Positions 9,579 to 21,306 are shown, counted from the stretch's first letter. The stretch: 60,001 nucleotides of DNA from Gallionella sp. (GCA_028688275.1 JAQTYN010000015.1:1-60001); one strand, 5' to 3'. Notes: a model not told the origin generated them from the letters alone. Numbers and translations: made by a program.

Positions 9579-10840
9579 ACGGAGCCGTCACCCAATTTAC
9601 AAGAGATTTTGAGCAGCCTTGGACGTTAGAAAATTACCTTAAAGCAGGTGGTTATCAAGCATTGCGCAAGGTGTTGACGGAAAAGCTATCTCCTGAATCC
9701 ATCATTGCCGATGTGAAGCTTTCAGGTTTGCGTGGTCGTGGTGGTGCGGGCTTTCCCACTGGGTTGAAGTGGAGCTTTATGCCGCGTAATTGCACAGGCG
9801 ATAGTTATATTGTGTGCAATAGCGATGAAGGTGAGCCAGGTACCTGTAAAGACTGGGATATTCTGCGCTATAACCCACACCTGTTGATTGAAGGTATGGC
9901 TATCGCTGCCTACACCATGAACGTTAAGGTGGGCTACAACTATATCCATGGTGAGATTTTTGAAGCCTATGAGCGGATGGAGCAAGCGGGTGTAGAAGCT
10001 CGCGCTGCTGGTCTGCTGGGTCAAAATATCATGGGACTTGGCTTTAACTTTGAGTTGTTCAATCACTTAGGTTATGGCGCGTATATTTGCGGTGAGGAAA
10101 CCGCGCTGCTGGAGTCTATCGAAGGTAAAAAAGGTCAGCCTCGCTTTAAGCCACCTTTCCCTGCGAGTTATGGTCTGTATGGTAAGCCTACCACCATCAA
10201 TAACACGGAAACCTTTGCGAGTATCCCGTACATCATTAACCATGGTGGTCAAAAGTTTTTAGAGATTGGTAAGCCAAACAACGGTGGTACCAAATTGTTC
10301 TCCGTGTCAGGACACGTTAATAACCCAGGAAACTTTGAAGTTCCGATGGGTACACCCTTTGCTAAATTGTTGGAAATGGCGGGTGGTGTGCGTCATGGTC
10401 ATAAGCTGAAAGCGGTTATTCCAGGTGGTTCATCCATGCCTGTATTGAAGGGCGAGACCATGATGGATCTCACCATGGATTACGACAGTATTTCCAAGGC
10501 GGGTTCAGGCTTGGGTAGTGGTGCAGTCATCGTGATGGATGAAACGGTTTGCATGGTGCGTGCGCTGGAACGTTTGTCCTATTTCTACCATGAAGAATCA
10601 TGCGGTCAGTGCACACCGTGCCGTGAAGGAACGGGTTGGCTCTATCGCATCGTACATCGCATTGAGCATGGTCAAGGTCGACCAGAAGATTTGGATCTGC
10701 TCTTGAGCATTGGTGGGAATATTGCAGGACGAACCATTTGTGCGTTAGGTGAGGCGGCAGTGTGGCCAGTACAGGGCATGTTGAAGAATTTCCGCGACGA
10801 ATTTGAGTATCACATCGAACACAAGCGTTGCTTGGTGTAG
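9575..10840 (+). CDS. nuoF: NADH-quinone oxidoreductase subunit F
   Basis: NuoF binds NADH and FMN and carries the [4Fe-4S] cluster N3, the entry point for electrons into complex I. The 421-residue protein shows the glycine-rich nucleotide-binding segment [16 protein letters not shown] near residue 50 and [12 protein letters not shown] near residue 90. The iron-sulfur motif [12 protein letters not shown] lies near residue 345, with the fourth Cys in TICALGEAA. nuoG follows after a 17-base gap. Confidence 0.97.
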   Translation: MNGAVTQFTRDFEQPWTLENYLKAGGYQALRKVLTEKLSPESIIADVKLSGLRGRGGAGFPTGLKWSFMPRNCTGDSYIVCNSDEGEPGTCKDWDILRYNPHLLIEGMAIAAYTMNVKVGYNYIHGEIFEAYERMEQAGVEARAAGLLGQNIMGLGFNFELFNHLGYGAYICGEETALLESIEGKKGQPRFKPPFPASYGLYGKPTTINNTETFASIPYIINHGGQKFLEIGKPNNGGTKLFSVSGHVNNPGNFEVPMGTPFAKLLEMAGGVRHGHKLKAVIPGGSSMPVLKGETMMDLTMDYDSISKAGSGLGSGAVIVMDETVCMVRALERLSYFYHEESCGQCTPCREGTGWLYRIVHRIEHGQGRPEDLDLLLSIGGNIAGRTICALGEAAVWPVQGMLKNFRDEFEYHIEHKRCLV

Positions 10841-10857
10841 CGGACAGGTGAGCTGAT

Positions 10858-13182
10858 ATGATTAAAATCGAAATTGATGGCAAGTTAATTGAAGCACCGC
10901 GTGGTTCTATGGTGATTCAAGCAGCGCAGCAAGCGGGCGTTTATATACCCCATTTTTGCTACCACAAAAAACTCTCCATCGCGGCAAGTTGCCGTATGTG
11001 TCTGGTGGAAGTGGAAAAAGTGCCTAAACCGCTACCTGCCTGTGCTACGCCTGTTGCTGATGGCATGAAGGTGCATACGCACTCGGAAATGGCCGTCACC
11101 GCTCAGCGTGGTGTGATGGAATTCTTGTTGATTAACCACCCTTTGGATTGCCCGATTTGCGATCAAGGTGGCGAATGTCAATTGCAAGATGTCGCCATGG
11201 GTTATGGCGGCGGTGATTCGCGCTATGAAGAAGAAAAGCGCGTGGTTTCTGCCAAAGACATCGGTGAGTTGGTTTCTACACAAGAAATGAGTCGCTGCAT
11301 TCAATGTACGCGCTGTGTCCGTTTTGGTCAGGAAATCGCGGGCATCATGGAATTGGGCATGGCGTACCGCAGTGAAAATGCTCAAATTATGAGTTTCGTG
11401 AACAGTGCCGTCACCTCCGAATTATCAGGCAATATGATTGATCTGTGCCCCGTGGGCGCACTCACCAGCAAGCCATTCCGTTATACCGCTCGTTCATGGG
11501 AATTATCTCGTCGTAAATCAGTGAGTCCACATGATGGCTTAGGTGCTACGCTAGCTGTTCATGTCAAAAACAATAAGGTCATGCGTGTGACCCCTGTTGA
11601 GAACGAAGCGATTAACGAGTGCTGGATTTCAGACAAAGATCGCTTTAGTTACGAAGGGTTGAATTCTGCTCAACGCTTGACCAAGCCTATGATTAAACAA
11701 GGCGGTAAGTGGTTGGAAGTGGAATGGCAAGCTGCCTTGGAATATGTGGCTAATGGACTGCGCCAAGTGGCGAATTCCGCAGGTGCAGATCAAATTGCTG
11801 CACTGGCAACACCACATAGCACCTTAGAAGAATTAGCCCTGCTGCAAAAGCTCATGCGCGGTTTGGGTTCCAACAATGTGGATTTCCGTCTGCGTCAGAC
11901 TGACTTTAGTGCGGATGGCAAACAAGCGGGTGCGCCATGGTTGGGTATGCCGATTGCTGATTTGTCCACACGTGACCGCTTCTTGGTGGTGGGTAGTTTC
12001 TTGCGTAAAGATCACCCTTTGTTGGCGCAACGTATTCGCCAAGCCGTCAAAAAGGGTGCGCAGGCAAATATTGTGCACAGCAGCGGAGACGACTTGCTGA
12101 TGCCAATTGCGAATCGAATCGTGATAGCACCGAGTCAATTGGTTAATACACTGGCGCAAATCCTGAAAGCAGTGGCAACTGAAAAATCAGCGAGTGTTGA
12201 TCTAGCGGATGTAGCCGTTTCCGAAAGTGCGCAAAGCATTGCACGAAGCCTAATCAGTGGCGAGCGCAGTGCAGTATTGCTAGGCAATTTTGCCCAACAA
12301 CATCCTCAAGCGGCTCAGATTGCCGCACTTGCACAACAAATTGCTGAACTGACAGGCGCGAAATTCGGGTATCTCGGTGAGGCTACGAACAGTGTGGGCG
12401 GTTATGTGGCGGGTGCTATACCGAGTGCGCAAGGCATGAATGCCGCACAAATGTTGGCAACTCCCCGTAAAGCTTATGTTTTGTTGAATGTTGAGCCTGA
12501 GCTTGACATGCATAATCCGCAACAAGCGATGGCAGCGATGGCGGCAGCGGATATGGTCGTCGCGCTGTCAGCCTTTAAACATCAAGCAATGGAATACGCT
12601 GATGTGTTGTTGCCGATAGCACCCTTCACCGAAACTTCGGGCACTTTTGTGAACACAGAAGGTCGTGTGCAATCCTTCAAAGGTGTTGTGAAGCCGCTAG
12701 GTGATGCGCGTCCAAGTTGGAAAGTATTGCGCGTTTTGGGCAACTTGTTGAATGTATCAGGCTTTGATTACAACACTTCAGAAGCGGTACGTGATGAAGT
12801 GCTGGCAAATGGCGATATCGCTGATAAATTGAATAATCAACTGACAGGCGTTGCAATTCAAGCAGCCACAGGCGTAGCTGGTTTGGAACGTATCAGTGAT
12901 GTGCCAATTTATTCAACAGATGCGGTGGTACGTCGGGCGGTTGCCTTGCACAAGACCCCTGACGCTGCCGCTCCTTGCGCGATGTTCCATACGCAAACCA
13001 TGCAACAACTGGGTATCGCAGCAGGTGATGCCGTTAAAGTTACTCAGGGAGCGGGTAGTGTCGTGTTGACGGCTGTGGCAGATGATCGTTTGCCTGTCGC
13101 AACAGTGAGGGTCGCAGCAGGACATGCGGCAACGGCACCATTAGGTGCGATGTTTGGAGCAATTAGCGTGGAGCGTGCATGA
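10858..13182 (+). CDS. nuoG: NADH-quinone oxidoreductase subunit G
   Basis: NuoG is the large iron-sulfur subunit of complex I. In the 774-residue protein the N-terminal ferredoxin domain (N1b) has [17 protein letters not shown] and PACATP. The His-ligated N5 motif [14 protein letters not shown] and the N4 motif [12 protein letters not shown] plus DLCPVGAL follow. Where E. coli carries the extra N7 Cys motif (after about residue 220), this protein reads [17 protein letters not shown] with no cysteines, so N7 is absent, as in mitochondrial and many proteobacterial enzymes. The C-terminal two-thirds is the molybdopterin-oxidoreductase-like fold without catalytic role. It overlaps nuoH by four bases. 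Confidence 0.96.
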   Translation: MIKIEIDGKLIEAPRGSMVIQAAQQAGVYIPHFCYHKKLSIAASCRMCLVEVEKVPKPLPACATPVADGMKVHTHSEMAVTAQRGVMEFLLINHPLDCPICDQGGECQLQDVAMGYGGGDSRYEEEKRVVSAKDIGELVSTQEMSRCIQCTRCVRFGQEIAGIMELGMAYRSENAQIMSFVNSAVTSELSGNMIDLCPVGALTSKPFRYTARSWELSRRKSVSPHDGLGATLAVHVKNNKVMRVTPVENEAINECWISDKDRFSYEGLNSAQRLTKPMIKQGGKWLEVEWQAALEYVANGLRQVANSAGADQIAALATPHSTLEELALLQKLMRGLGSNNVDFRLRQTDFSADGKQAGAPWLGMPIADLSTRDRFLVVGSFLRKDHPLLAQRIRQAVKKGAQANIVHSSGDDLLMPIANRIVIAPSQLVNTLAQILKAVATEKSASVDLADVAVSESAQSIARSLISGERSAVLLGNFAQQHPQAAQIAALAQQIAELTGAKFGYLGEATNSVGGYVAGAIPSAQGMNAAQMLATPRKAYVLLNVEPELDMHNPQQAMAAMAAADMVVALSAFKHQAMEYADVLLPIAPFTETSGTFVNTEGRVQSFKGVVKPLGDARPSWKVLRVLGNLLNVSGFDYNTSEAVRDEVLANGDIADKLNNQLTGVAIQAATGVAGLERISDVPIYSTDAVVRRAVALHKTPDAAAPCAMFHTQTMQQLGIAAGDAVKVTQGAGSVVLTAVADDRLPVATVRVAAGHAATAPLGAMFGAISVERA

Positions 13183-14219
13183 TGGAGTTTCTGCAAACAT
13201 TAGAACAAGCTGGGCAAAATTTACTGGGCCCAGCGTGGTTGCCACTTTGGACCGTCGTCAAGATTATGCTCATCGTCGGACCATTGATGGGCTGTGTAGC
13301 TTATTTAACATTAGCCGAACGTAAAGTCATTGGCTGGATGCAAATTCGTATTGGACCAAACCGAGTAGGGTATTTCGGTCTGCTGCAACCTTTGGCAGAT
13401 GGTATCAAGTTGTTGATGAAAGAAATTATTTTGCCTAGCGGTTCAAATAAATTTCTGTTCATCGTCGGTCCAATCATGTCATTAATGCCAGCACTGGCTG
13501 CTTGGGCGGTTGTTCCTTTCAATGCTGAGTTGGTGCTGTCCGATGTCAATGCAGGATTGTTGTACATTTTGGCGATGACTTCATTGGGCGTGTATGGCGT
13601 GATTATCGCGGGCTGGGCTTCTAACTCGAAATATGCGTTCCTAGGCGCGCTACGCTCTGCTGCGCAAATCGTGTCCTACGAAATCGCAATGGGTTTCGCG
13701 CTGGTCACCGTGTTAATGGCTTCGCAAAGTTTGAATTTAGGAGAAATCGTTGCAGGACAAAAAGGCTCAGCAGGCGCATTAAATTGGTTTGTGGTTCCCT
13801 TGTTCCCCATGTTCTTGGTCTATTTGATTTCAGGTGTTGCGGAAGCTAACCGTGCGCCGTTTGACGTGGCGGAAGGTGAATCCGAAATCGTCGCTGGTTT
13901 TCACGTTGAATATTCAGGCATGGCGTTCGCGCTGTTCTTCCTTGCTGAATACGCCAACATGATTTTGATCGCCTTCCTGACTTCTATTATGTTCTTGGGT
14001 GGTTGGTTGTCTCCTTTGCCCTTCTTGCCAGATAGCATCGTATGGTTGTTCGGTAAAGTTGCATTTATTCTGTTCTTGTTCTTGTGGTTTAGAGCCACTT
14101 TCCCACGCTACCGCTATGACCAACTGATGCGTTTGGGCTGGAAGGTGTTTATCCCATTGTCTATTGTTTGGGTCGTGGTCGTGGGTGCATGGATGCAAAC
14201 ACCGCTGTGGGTTTGGTAA
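13179..14219 (+). CDS. nuoH: NADH-quinone oxidoreductase subunit H
   Basis: NuoH is the membrane subunit that links the quinone cavity to the proton-pumping arm. The 346-residue protein is strongly hydrophobic with about eight helices. It carries the conserved first-loop segment [18 protein letters not shown] and the acidic loop [20 protein letters not shown], which belongs to the quinone chamber. The start ATG overlaps the nuoG stop (ATGATG context; either ATG is possible). nuoI follows after 15 bases. Confidence 0.97.
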   Translation: MMEFLQTLEQAGQNLLGPAWLPLWTVVKIMLIVGPLMGCVAYLTLAERKVIGWMQIRIGPNRVGYFGLLQPLADGIKLLMKEIILPSGSNKFLFIVGPIMSLMPALAAWAVVPFNAELVLSDVNAGLLYILAMTSLGVYGVIIAGWASNSKYAFLGALRSAAQIVSYEIAMGFALVTVLMASQSLNLGEIVAGQKGSAGALNWFVVPLFPMFLVYLISGVAEANRAPFDVAEGESEIVAGFHVEYSGMAFALFFLAEYANMILIAFLTSIMFLGGWLSPLPFLPDSIVWLFGKVAFILFLFLWFRATFPRYRYDQLMRLGWKVFIPLSIVWVVVVGAWMQTPLWVW

Positions 14220-14234
14220 ACGCGGGAGATATCG

Positions 14235-14723
14235 ATGGAAAAAATTACAAACTTTTTTAAGACCTTTCTGCTGTATGAATTGTTGAAGGGCATGTCGGTA
14301 ACGGGTCGCTACATGTTTGCGCGGAAAATTACCGTGCAATATCCTGAAGAAAAGACACCTCAGAGCTTTAGATTTCGGGGGCTACATGCTCAGCGTCGCT
14401 ACCCCAATGGTGAGGAACGTTGCATTGCGTGTAAGTTGTGTGAAGCCGTTTGTCCTGCACTGGCGATTAAAATTGAAGTGGCTGAGCGCGAAGATGGTTC
14501 ACGCCGCACCACCCAGTACGATATTGATTTAACAAAGTGTATTTTCTGTGGTTTTTGTGAAGAGTCGTGCCCTGTGGATGCGATTGTTGAAACACGGGTG
14601 TTTGAGTATCACGGTGAAAAGGGCGGTGACTTGTACTACACCAAGCCGATGTTATTGGCGGTTGGCGATAAGCACGAAGCGCAAATTGCTCAGGATCGCG
14701 CAGCAGATGCGAAATATCGCTAA
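14235..14723 (+). CDS. nuoI: NADH-quinone oxidoreductase subunit I
   Basis: NuoI is the 8Fe ferredoxin-like subunit carrying clusters N6a and N6b, which pass electrons to N2 in NuoB. The 162-residue protein has both ligand motifs: [16 protein letters not shown] and [16 protein letters not shown]. The N-terminal amphipathic helix rests on the membrane. A GGGAGAT site precedes the ATG. A 72-base gap without features separates it from nuoJ. Confidence 0.97.
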   Translation: MEKITNFFKTFLLYELLKGMSVTGRYMFARKITVQYPEEKTPQSFRFRGLHAQRRYPNGEERCIACKLCEAVCPALAIKIEVAEREDGSRRTTQYDIDLTKCIFCGFCEESCPVDAIVETRVFEYHGEKGGDLYYTKPMLLAVGDKHEAQIAQDRAADAKYR

Positions 14724-14795
14724 TGAGCAGAAAGCAAACGTGCGTCAGATTTGCATCGTTTCGTTTCACTTTAAAGCAGGCATAGAGGGCAAATT

Positions 14796-15407
14796 ATGAG
14801 TTTTATTAGTATCGTATTTTATGTGTTCGCCGCATTGACCGTGTTCGCGGCGGTGGGGGTGATTACTTCACGTAATCCCGTACATGCGGCATTGTTCTTG
14901 GTGCTGGCTTTTTGTAGCGCATCGGGAATTTGGATGACACTGGAAGCTGAGTTCTTGGCGATTGTCCTGATACTTGTTTACGTCGGTGCGGTCATGGTGC
15001 TGTTCCTCTTCGTGGTGATGATGTTGGATGTCAACCTGATTCAGTTGCGTGAAGGGTTCTGGCGTTGGTTTCCTTTTGGTGCAGGGCTGGCAGGCTTGAT
15101 GGTATTTGAAATGGTTTGGGTGCTAGGTTCACGTCAAACTTCTGATACGGTATCCGCAATTACTCATCCAGCGAATTACAGCAATACCAAAGAACTAGGA
15201 CGCTTGATTTACACCGATTACGTCTATCCGTTTGAGCTGGCAGCGGTCATATTGCTGGTTGCGATGGTGGCAGCGATTGCATTGACCTTGCGTCGCCGTG
15301 CTGGGGTGAAATCACAAAATGTGGCAGATCAGGTAAAAGTGAAAGCGAAGGATCGCATTCGTATTGTCAAAATGGCCGCCGAATCCAAAGATTCGGTAAG
15401 CAACTAA
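14796..15407 (+). CDS. nuoJ: NADH-quinone oxidoreductase subunit J
   Basis: NuoJ is a membrane subunit between NuoH and the antiporter-like subunits; its third helix is known for a pi-bulge involved in coupling. The 203-residue protein has five predicted helices, with the conserved segment ILVYVGAVMVLFLFVVMML in helix 3. The C-terminal tail is unusually basic (KVKAKDRIRIVK) and likely cytoplasmic. nuoK follows after 26 bases with its own ribosome binding site. Confidence 0.95.
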   Translation: MSFISIVFYVFAALTVFAAVGVITSRNPVHAALFLVLAFCSASGIWMTLEAEFLAIVLILVYVGAVMVLFLFVVMMLDVNLIQLREGFWRWFPFGAGLAGLMVFEMVWVLGSRQTSDTVSAITHPANYSNTKELGRLIYTDYVYPFELAAVILLVAMVAAIALTLRRRAGVKSQNVADQVKVKAKDRIRIVKMAAESKDSVSN

Positions 15408-15433
15408 ACTACACCTAGGGAGCTAAAAATAAT

Positions 15434-15739
15434 ATGTTGACCCTGTCGCATTATCTGGTACTGAGCGCGGTGTTGTTTGCTGTGAGCGTGGTCGGTATCT
15501 TTCTGAATCGCAAGAATGTGATCGTCTTGTTGATGTGTATTGAGCTGATGCTGTTGGCGGTGAATACCAACTTCGTGGCGTTCTCGCACTATCTCAATGA
15601 CACCGCAGGTCAGATTTTTGTGTTCTTTATCCTAACGGTTGCGGCGGCTGAAGCGGCAATTGGACTGGCGATTCTGGTGGTATTGTTCCGCAATTTTCGC
15701 ACCATCAATGTTGATGATCTCGGCAGTTTGAAAGGCTGA
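15434..15739 (+). CDS. nuoK: NADH-quinone oxidoreductase subunit K
   Basis: NuoK is a three-helix subunit homologous to MrpC of cation antiporters. The 101-residue protein has the conserved glutamates inside the membrane: one in [13 protein letters not shown] and one in [13 protein letters not shown]. Both are needed for proton transfer in characterised homologues. Length is exactly that of the family. nuoL begins four bases after its stop. Confidence 0.97.
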   Translation: MLTLSHYLVLSAVLFAVSVVGIFLNRKNVIVLLMCIELMLLAVNTNFVAFSHYLNDTAGQIFVFFILTVAAAEAAIGLAILVVLFRNFRTINVDDLGSLKG

Positions 15740-15743
15740 TGTA

Positions 15744-17831
15744 ATGGATATTCAAAGCTACTATTTACTCGTCCCGTTAGCACCTCTATTCGGTGCGCTT
15801 GCCGCAGGTTTGTTTGGCAAGGTATTGGGTCGAACATGGACGCACCGCATTGCGATTGCTATGGTGGGCGTGGCATTGTTCGGTGCGGTTAAGATCTTTA
15901 TGAGCGTGCTGGCTGGTCATACATTTGATGGCACGGTTTACACTTGGTTAGTCTCTGATGGAGCTACGTTCCAAGTTGGTTTCTTGATAGATCGTTTGAC
16001 CGCGACCATGATGCTGGTCGTCACCTCCGTATCGCTGATGGTGCATATTTACACCATAGGCTATATGTCCGAGGATGAAGGATATCAACGCTTCTTTAGC
16101 TACATTTCCTTGTTTACCTTCTCCATGCTGATGCTGGTGATGGCAAACAACTTTATGCAGTTGTTCTTTGGCTGGGAAGCTGTGGGCTTGGTGTCTTACT
16201 TGTTGATTGGCTTCTGGTATACACGTCCGACAGCCATTTACGCCAACTTAAAAGCTTTCTTAGTTAACCGTGTGGGCGACTTTGGTTTCTTGTTAGGCAT
16301 TGCTTTGGTTCTGATGGTGTTTGGCTCTTTGAATTACGCCGATGTGTTCTCCCACGTTGAAGAACATGTCAACGACATTGCCCCGATTGCTGGCATGTCG
16401 GTTAATCTGATTACGGCGATTTGTATTTTGCTGTTTATCGGCGCGATGGGTAAGTCTGCTCAATTCCCTTTGCACGTATGGTTGCCAGATTCCATGGAAG
16501 GTCCAACCCCGATTTCCGCCTTGATTCACGCGGCGACGATGGTGACGGCTGGTATTTTCATGGTGGCACGTATGTCACCGATGTTTGAATTGTCTGATAC
16601 TGCGTTGTCATTCGTGATGATTATCGGTTCGATTACCGCACTCTTTATGGGCTTCTTGGGCATTATCCAAAACGACATCAAGCGCGTGGTGGCTTATTCC
16701 ACTTTGTCGCAATTGGGTTATATGACCGTGGCACTGGGCGCATCTGCCTATTCCGCAGCAATTTTCCATCTGATGACTCACGCGTTCTTCAAGGCCTTGC
16801 TGTTCTTAGGTGCAGGTAGCGTGATTATGGCGATGCACCACGATCAAGACATCCGCAATATGGGTGGCTTACGTAAATACATGCCCATCACGTGGATTAC
16901 TTCATTGATTGGCTCGCTGGCTCTGATTGGTACGCCATTCTTCTCTGGCTTCTACTCCAAAGACAGTATTATCGAAGCAGTATCTTTGTCGCATCTGCCA
17001 GGTGCCAGCTTTGCTTATTTCGCCGTCGTAGCTGGGGTATTCGTCACCGCGTTCTACTCATTCCGTATGTACTTCCTTGTGTTCCACGGTGAAGAGCGTT
17101 TCGGCAAGGAACATCATGATGACCATCACGCACCTGCTGCGCACGCTGCTGCTCATGGTGATGCGCACGCTGATCATCATGCTGATGTACATGACGCACA
17201 TCATGCAGATGACGACCATGACGATCATGCCCACCACGGTTTAGCCCCAGGCCAAAAACCGCATGAAACTCCTTGGGTGGTTTGGTTGCCATTGGTTTTG
17301 CTGGCGATTCCTTCGGTATTGATCGGTTTCTTTGCCATTGAACCCATGTTGTTTGGCGGCTACTTTAAAGAAGCGATTTATATCGGCGAACATCATCATG
17401 CTCTGCATGAAATGCACGAAGAATTCCACGGCGCGTTTGCCATGGCGTTGCATTCATTTACAACCTTGCCTTTATGGTTGGCGATTGCAGGGGTGGGACT
17501 GGCAGCATTCTTCTATTTGAAACGCCCTGACATTCCAGCTGCGATACAAAAGCGTTTCCAATGGGTTTATACCTTGCTGGATAACAAATACTACTTTGAT
17601 CGTTTCAATGACTGGTTCTTCGCGGGTGGCGCACGTGGGGCGAGCACATTCCTTTCAAAATTTGGTGACCGTATTTTGATTGATGGCTTGTTGGTGAACG
17701 GCACAGCAAATATGGTGGGCAAGGTATCAGGTGTGGTGAGACGTTTGCAGTCTGGCTACATTTATCACTACGCATTTACCATGATAGTCGGTGTGTTCGT
17801 GTTGTTGACCATACGAACTTGGTTTGAATAG
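15744..17831 (+). CDS. nuoL: NADH-quinone oxidoreductase subunit L with a His/Asp-rich loop
   Basis: NuoL is the distal antiporter-like proton-pumping subunit of complex I. The 695-residue protein is longer than the usual 610-660. It has the signature GWEAVGLVSYLLIGFWY, the conserved lysine region GAMGKSAQFPLHVWLPD and the C-terminal lateral helix extension. The extra length lies mainly at residues about 456-500, where a hydrophilic loop contains more than 20 His and many Asp (EHHDDHHAPAAHAAAH and further). Such loops occur in other proteobacterial NuoL proteins; metal binding or a structural role is only inferred. Confidence 0.96.
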   Translation: MDIQSYYLLVPLAPLFGALAAGLFGKVLGRTWTHRIAIAMVGVALFGAVKIFMSVLAGHTFDGTVYTWLVSDGATFQVGFLIDRLTATMMLVVTSVSLMVHIYTIGYMSEDEGYQRFFSYISLFTFSMLMLVMANNFMQLFFGWEAVGLVSYLLIGFWYTRPTAIYANLKAFLVNRVGDFGFLLGIALVLMVFGSLNYADVFSHVEEHVNDIAPIAGMSVNLITAICILLFIGAMGKSAQFPLHVWLPDSMEGPTPISALIHAATMVTAGIFMVARMSPMFELSDTALSFVMIIGSITALFMGFLGIIQNDIKRVVAYSTLSQLGYMTVALGASAYSAAIFHLMTHAFFKALLFLGAGSVIMAMHHDQDIRNMGGLRKYMPITWITSLIGSLALIGTPFFSGFYSKDSIIEAVSLSHLPGASFAYFAVVAGVFVTAFYSFRMYFLVFHGEERFGKEHHDDHHAPAAHAAAHGDAHADHHADVHDAHHADDDHDDHAHHGLAPGQKPHETPWVVWLPLVLLAIPSVLIGFFAIEPMLFGGYFKEAIYIGEHHHALHEMHEEFHGAFAMALHSFTTLPLWLAIAGVGLAAFFYLKRPDIPAAIQKRFQWVYTLLDNKYYFDRFNDWFFAGGARGASTFLSKFGDRILIDGLLVNGTANMVGKVSGVVRRLQSGYIYHYAFTMIVGVFVLLTIRTWFE

Positions 17832-17928
17832 TTGTCAGTACAAACTGGCTAAGTAGAGAATTGGATTCATCCCCGATTTGATGTTTGCTACCTAGCCCCT
17901 CTGTCTTAAAAGTAAAAGGAATGACAGT

Positions 17929-19425
17929 ATGATTTTTGGATTACCCGTAATTAGCGTCGCAATTTGGCTACCGATTTTGTTCGGTATTCTCGTCATGGCG
18001 ACGGGCGATGATCGAAATGCGCCTTTGGCTCGAATGATCGCGTTAGTGGGCGGGGTATTGGGTTTCCTCGTGACGCTGCCGCTTTATACGGGATTTGATA
18101 CCTCAACCAGTGCTATGCAGTTTGTTGAGTACCATTCATGGATTACACGCTTCAATATCCACTATCACTTGGGTGTGGATGGCATTTCGATGCTGTTTAT
18201 CTTGCTGAATAGTTTCTTTACGCCTTTAGTCGTCTTGGCTGCTTGGAAGGTCATTGAAAAGCGCGTCGCGCAATACCTTGCTGCCTTCCTGATTATGTCT
18301 GGCATTGTGAATGGCGTGTTTGCCGCATTGGATTCCATCCTGTTCTACGTGTTCTGGGAAGCCATGCTAATTCCGATGTTTGTCATCATCGGTGTTTGGG
18401 GTGGACCACGACGCGTATATGCCGCGATGAAGTTCTTCCTCTATACCTTGCTGGGCTCTCTGCTCATGCTGGTTTCGTTGATTTACTTGTACAACCTGTC
18501 AGGCGGTAGTTTCGCGATTGAAGATTTCCATCGTGTGGCGATTCCGATGTCGGCTCAGATTTTGATTTTTGTCGCTTTTTTCTTCGCTTTTGCGGTAAAA
18601 GTGCCAATGTTCCCCGTGCATACATGGTTGCCAGATGCGCACGTTGAAGCTCCAACAGGCGGCTCAGTTGTGTTGGCGGCGATTATGTTGAAAGTGGGTG
18701 CTTACGGTTTCCTACGTTTCTCATTGCCGATTACCCCAGATGCGAGTCATAAGCTGGCTGGCGTGATGATCGCGCTGTCGCTAATTGCGGTGGTTTACAT
18801 CGGTCTCGTGGCATTGATGCAGTCGGATATGAAGAAGTTGGTTGCTTACTCATCGATCTCACACATGGGTTTTGTGACCTTGGGGTTCTTCCTCTTCAAC
18901 CAGTTCGGTATGGAAGGCGCGTTGTTGCAAATGATTTCGCATGGATTCGTTGCGGGCGCGCTGTTCTTATGTATCGGCGTGTTGTATGACCGTGTGCATT
19001 CGCGTGAAATTTCCGCCTACGGTGGGGTAGCCAATAAAATGCCCGTGTTCGCTGCGTTCTTTATGTTGTTCGCGATGGCAAATAGTGGCTTGCCTGGTAC
19101 CAGCGCGTTTGTGGGTGAATTTATGGTCATCATGGCAGCGGTCAAAGTCAATTTCTGGTATGCCTTTGCGGCTGCTAGCACGCTGATTTTCGGTGCCGCT
19201 TACACTTTATGGATGTATAAACGTGTTATTTTCGGGAAAGTGGTCAATCACCACGTGGCGGAATTAACGGACATCAATGCACGCGAAATCCTGATTTTGA
19301 GCGTGTTGGCAGCGATGGTGTTGGGTATGGGGCTGTATCCGCTACCGTTTGCAGATGTGTTACACGAGTCAGTCAGCAACTTGCTGGAACACGTGGCGCA
19401 TTCCAAGATCCTGCTGGTTCAGTAG
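17929..19425 (+). CDS. nuoM: NADH-quinone oxidoreductase subunit M
   Basis: NuoM is the middle antiporter-like proton-pumping subunit. The 498-residue hydrophobic protein has the family segments FYVFWEAMLIPMFVIIGVWG (with the key membrane glutamate), KVPMFPVHTWLPDAHVEAPT and DMKKLVAYSSISHMGFV. A 97-base gap precedes it, with an AAAAGGAATGA ribosome binding site just before the ATG. It belongs to the nuoA-N transcription unit. Confidence 0.97.
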   Translation: MIFGLPVISVAIWLPILFGILVMATGDDRNAPLARMIALVGGVLGFLVTLPLYTGFDTSTSAMQFVEYHSWITRFNIHYHLGVDGISMLFILLNSFFTPLVVLAAWKVIEKRVAQYLAAFLIMSGIVNGVFAALDSILFYVFWEAMLIPMFVIIGVWGGPRRVYAAMKFFLYTLLGSLLMLVSLIYLYNLSGGSFAIEDFHRVAIPMSAQILIFVAFFFAFAVKVPMFPVHTWLPDAHVEAPTGGSVVLAAIMLKVGAYGFLRFSLPITPDASHKLAGVMIALSLIAVVYIGLVALMQSDMKKLVAYSSISHMGFVTLGFFLFNQFGMEGALLQMISHGFVAGALFLCIGVLYDRVHSREISAYGGVANKMPVFAAFFMLFAMANSGLPGTSAFVGEFMVIMAAVKVNFWYAFAAASTLIFGAAYTLWMYKRVIFGKVVNHHVAELTDINAREILILSVLAAMVLGMGLYPLPFADVLHESVSNLLEHVAHSKILLVQ

Positions 19426-19498
19426 CTCGTCCTTGCTTCTGTAGTAACTAGTTGAGAATAAAGAGAAACTTGAGCGTAATTTTGAGGTAAATATAAGC

Positions 19499-20956
19499 AT
19501 GGAACAACAACTAATTGAACTGCTGATGCCTGCTAGCGTGGAAATTTTCCTACTGGTGATGGCTTGCTTCATCCTGATTGCAGATTTATTGCTTACAAAA
19601 AGCGGGAAAATCTTCACTTTCTACTTGGTATTATTTACCCTGTTGGGCGCGGCAGCCTTAAGTGGTTTTACGCATGTCAATGATCACCCCATTTGCTATA
19701 ACGGCATGTTTGTAGATGATGCTATGTCAGATACATTAAAGCTTTTGTCTAGCGTAGCCGTGATGATGATGTTGGTCTATTCGCGTGATTATTTGATGGC
19801 GAGAGGCTTGTTCACTGGTGAGTTTATGGTGCTGGTGCTGTTTGCCCTGCTCGGCATGGACGTGATGATTTCTGCCCATCACTTCTTGTCGCTGTATTTG
19901 GGGTTGGAATTGTTGTCCCTGAGCATGTACGCCTTGGTCGCTTTGCAACGTGATTCAGCTGTTGCGACTGAAGCTGCAATGAAATACTTTGTGTTAGGGG
20001 CTTTGGCTTCTGGGCTGTTGTTGTACGGCATGTCCATGTTGTACGGTGCGACTGGTTCGTTGGATCTCACCACAATTTCCCATGCTATTCAAAACGGCGT
20101 GCCAAATAAATCCTTGTTGGTCTTTGGTTTGGTATTTGTGGTCTCTGGTTTGGCGTTTAAGCTAGGCGTAGTGCCTTTCCACATGTGGGTACCTGACGTG
20201 TATCACGGTGCACCGACAGCGATGACCATGTTTATTGGCTCTGCCCCTAAACTAGCAGCCTTTGCTTTCACTGCGCGTATTTTGGTCGATGGGTTGCAAC
20301 CTCTCGTCAAAGACTGGTCAGGCATGCTGATTATTCTGGCGGTTTCTTCAATGGCCTTGGGTAATTTGGCGGCGATTGCACAAACCAACTTGAAGCGCAT
20401 GTTTGCTTACTCGACGATTTCACACATGGGCTTCTTGCTGTTGGGTTTCATCGCGGGCGGCATTGAAGGATATGGATCATCTATGTTCTATGTCGTGGTC
20501 TATGTGATGATGTCCCTAGGCGCGTTCGGCATGATTATGTTGTTGTCCCGTGCGGGTTTTGAGGCAGACAACTTGAGTGACTTCAAGGGGCTGAACCAAC
20601 GTAGTCCTTGGTTAGCTTTCATGATGTTGCTACTGATGTTCTCAATGGCGGGCGTACCTCCTACCGTGGGCTTCTATGCAAAATTCTCGGTATTGAACGC
20701 AATTGTCCAAGCTGGCTATACCCCATTAGCTGTCATCTCTGTCATGTTCTCTTTGATCGGTGCTTTCTACTATTTGCGTATCGTTAAACTTATGTACTTC
20801 GACACTCCTGAAACCCACGAAGTTATCCAAGTATCGCCTGATACCGCTTTAGTCATTAGCCTAAATGGCCTAGGTGTGCTATTCCTTGGCCTGTTCCCAG
20901 GCGGACTGATGATGGTGTGTGCCATCGCGGTGAAACAATCGCTGCTGCTGCACTAA
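19499..20956 (+). CDS. nuoN: NADH-quinone oxidoreductase subunit N
   Basis: NuoN is the antiporter-like proton-pumping subunit closest to the quinone side. The 485-residue protein has 14 predicted helices, with the conserved segments [37 protein letters not shown] and [20 protein letters not shown]. It is the last gene of the complex I operon. An intrinsic terminator begins 15 bases after its stop. Confidence 0.97.
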   Translation: MEQQLIELLMPASVEIFLLVMACFILIADLLLTKSGKIFTFYLVLFTLLGAAALSGFTHVNDHPICYNGMFVDDAMSDTLKLLSSVAVMMMLVYSRDYLMARGLFTGEFMVLVLFALLGMDVMISAHHFLSLYLGLELLSLSMYALVALQRDSAVATEAAMKYFVLGALASGLLLYGMSMLYGATGSLDLTTISHAIQNGVPNKSLLVFGLVFVVSGLAFKLGVVPFHMWVPDVYHGAPTAMTMFIGSAPKLAAFAFTARILVDGLQPLVKDWSGMLIILAVSSMALGNLAAIAQTNLKRMFAYSTISHMGFLLLGFIAGGIEGYGSSMFYVVVYVMMSLGAFGMIMLLSRAGFEADNLSDFKGLNQRSPWLAFMMLLLMFSMAGVPPTVGFYAKFSVLNAIVQAGYTPLAVISVMFSLIGAFYYLRIVKLMYFDTPETHEVIQVSPDTALVISLNGLGVLFLGLFPGGLMMVCAIAVKQSLLLH

Positions 20957-20971
20957 GCTGAAGGAAACAGA

Positions 20972-20999
20972 AAAATCGGGCGCAAGCCCGATTTTTTTT
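20972..20999 (+). terminator. Intrinsic terminator of the nuo operon
   Basis: The hairpin AATCGGGC-GCAA-GCCCGATT is perfect and is followed by a run of eight T. The 307 bases from here to the next gene hold no gene I can support; a 70-codon reverse frame at 21011-21223 has no recognisable features. Confidence 0.93.
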
Positions 21000-21306
21000 G
21001 ACTGGAATTACTATTTTGAAGGTGTATTTTGATTTCGCCGTCTCATCTTGGATGTATAAGGGGCGGAAGCGAATATTGGCGTAGATGTGACACATTTAAA
21101 CCTCGCAATACTCAACAAATTTATGAATTCATTATGAAAAGCGGACCTTGTTCCACCTAATCCCGACGGATTAGAGTGCAAAAACACCAATAGCACGCTT
21201 TTGTTTGCATTTTTCTTGATCATTTAGTCCTACCTGTACGCGTACAATGCGCCTTCGCGCCGCATGGCACAAACGTGCACACCGCCACCCGCTAAGGAGT
21301 TTTTCA

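Noticed and set aside
21011-21223. 70-codon reverse frame between the nuo terminator and the OLD gene
   Set aside because: No ribosome binding site, no recognisable motif, and composition is that of AT-rich intergenic sequence.
20957-21306. Promoter of the OLD gene from TTGATC (21216) and TACAAT (21243)
   Set aside because: The spacing is 21 bases, too long for a normal sigma-70 promoter.
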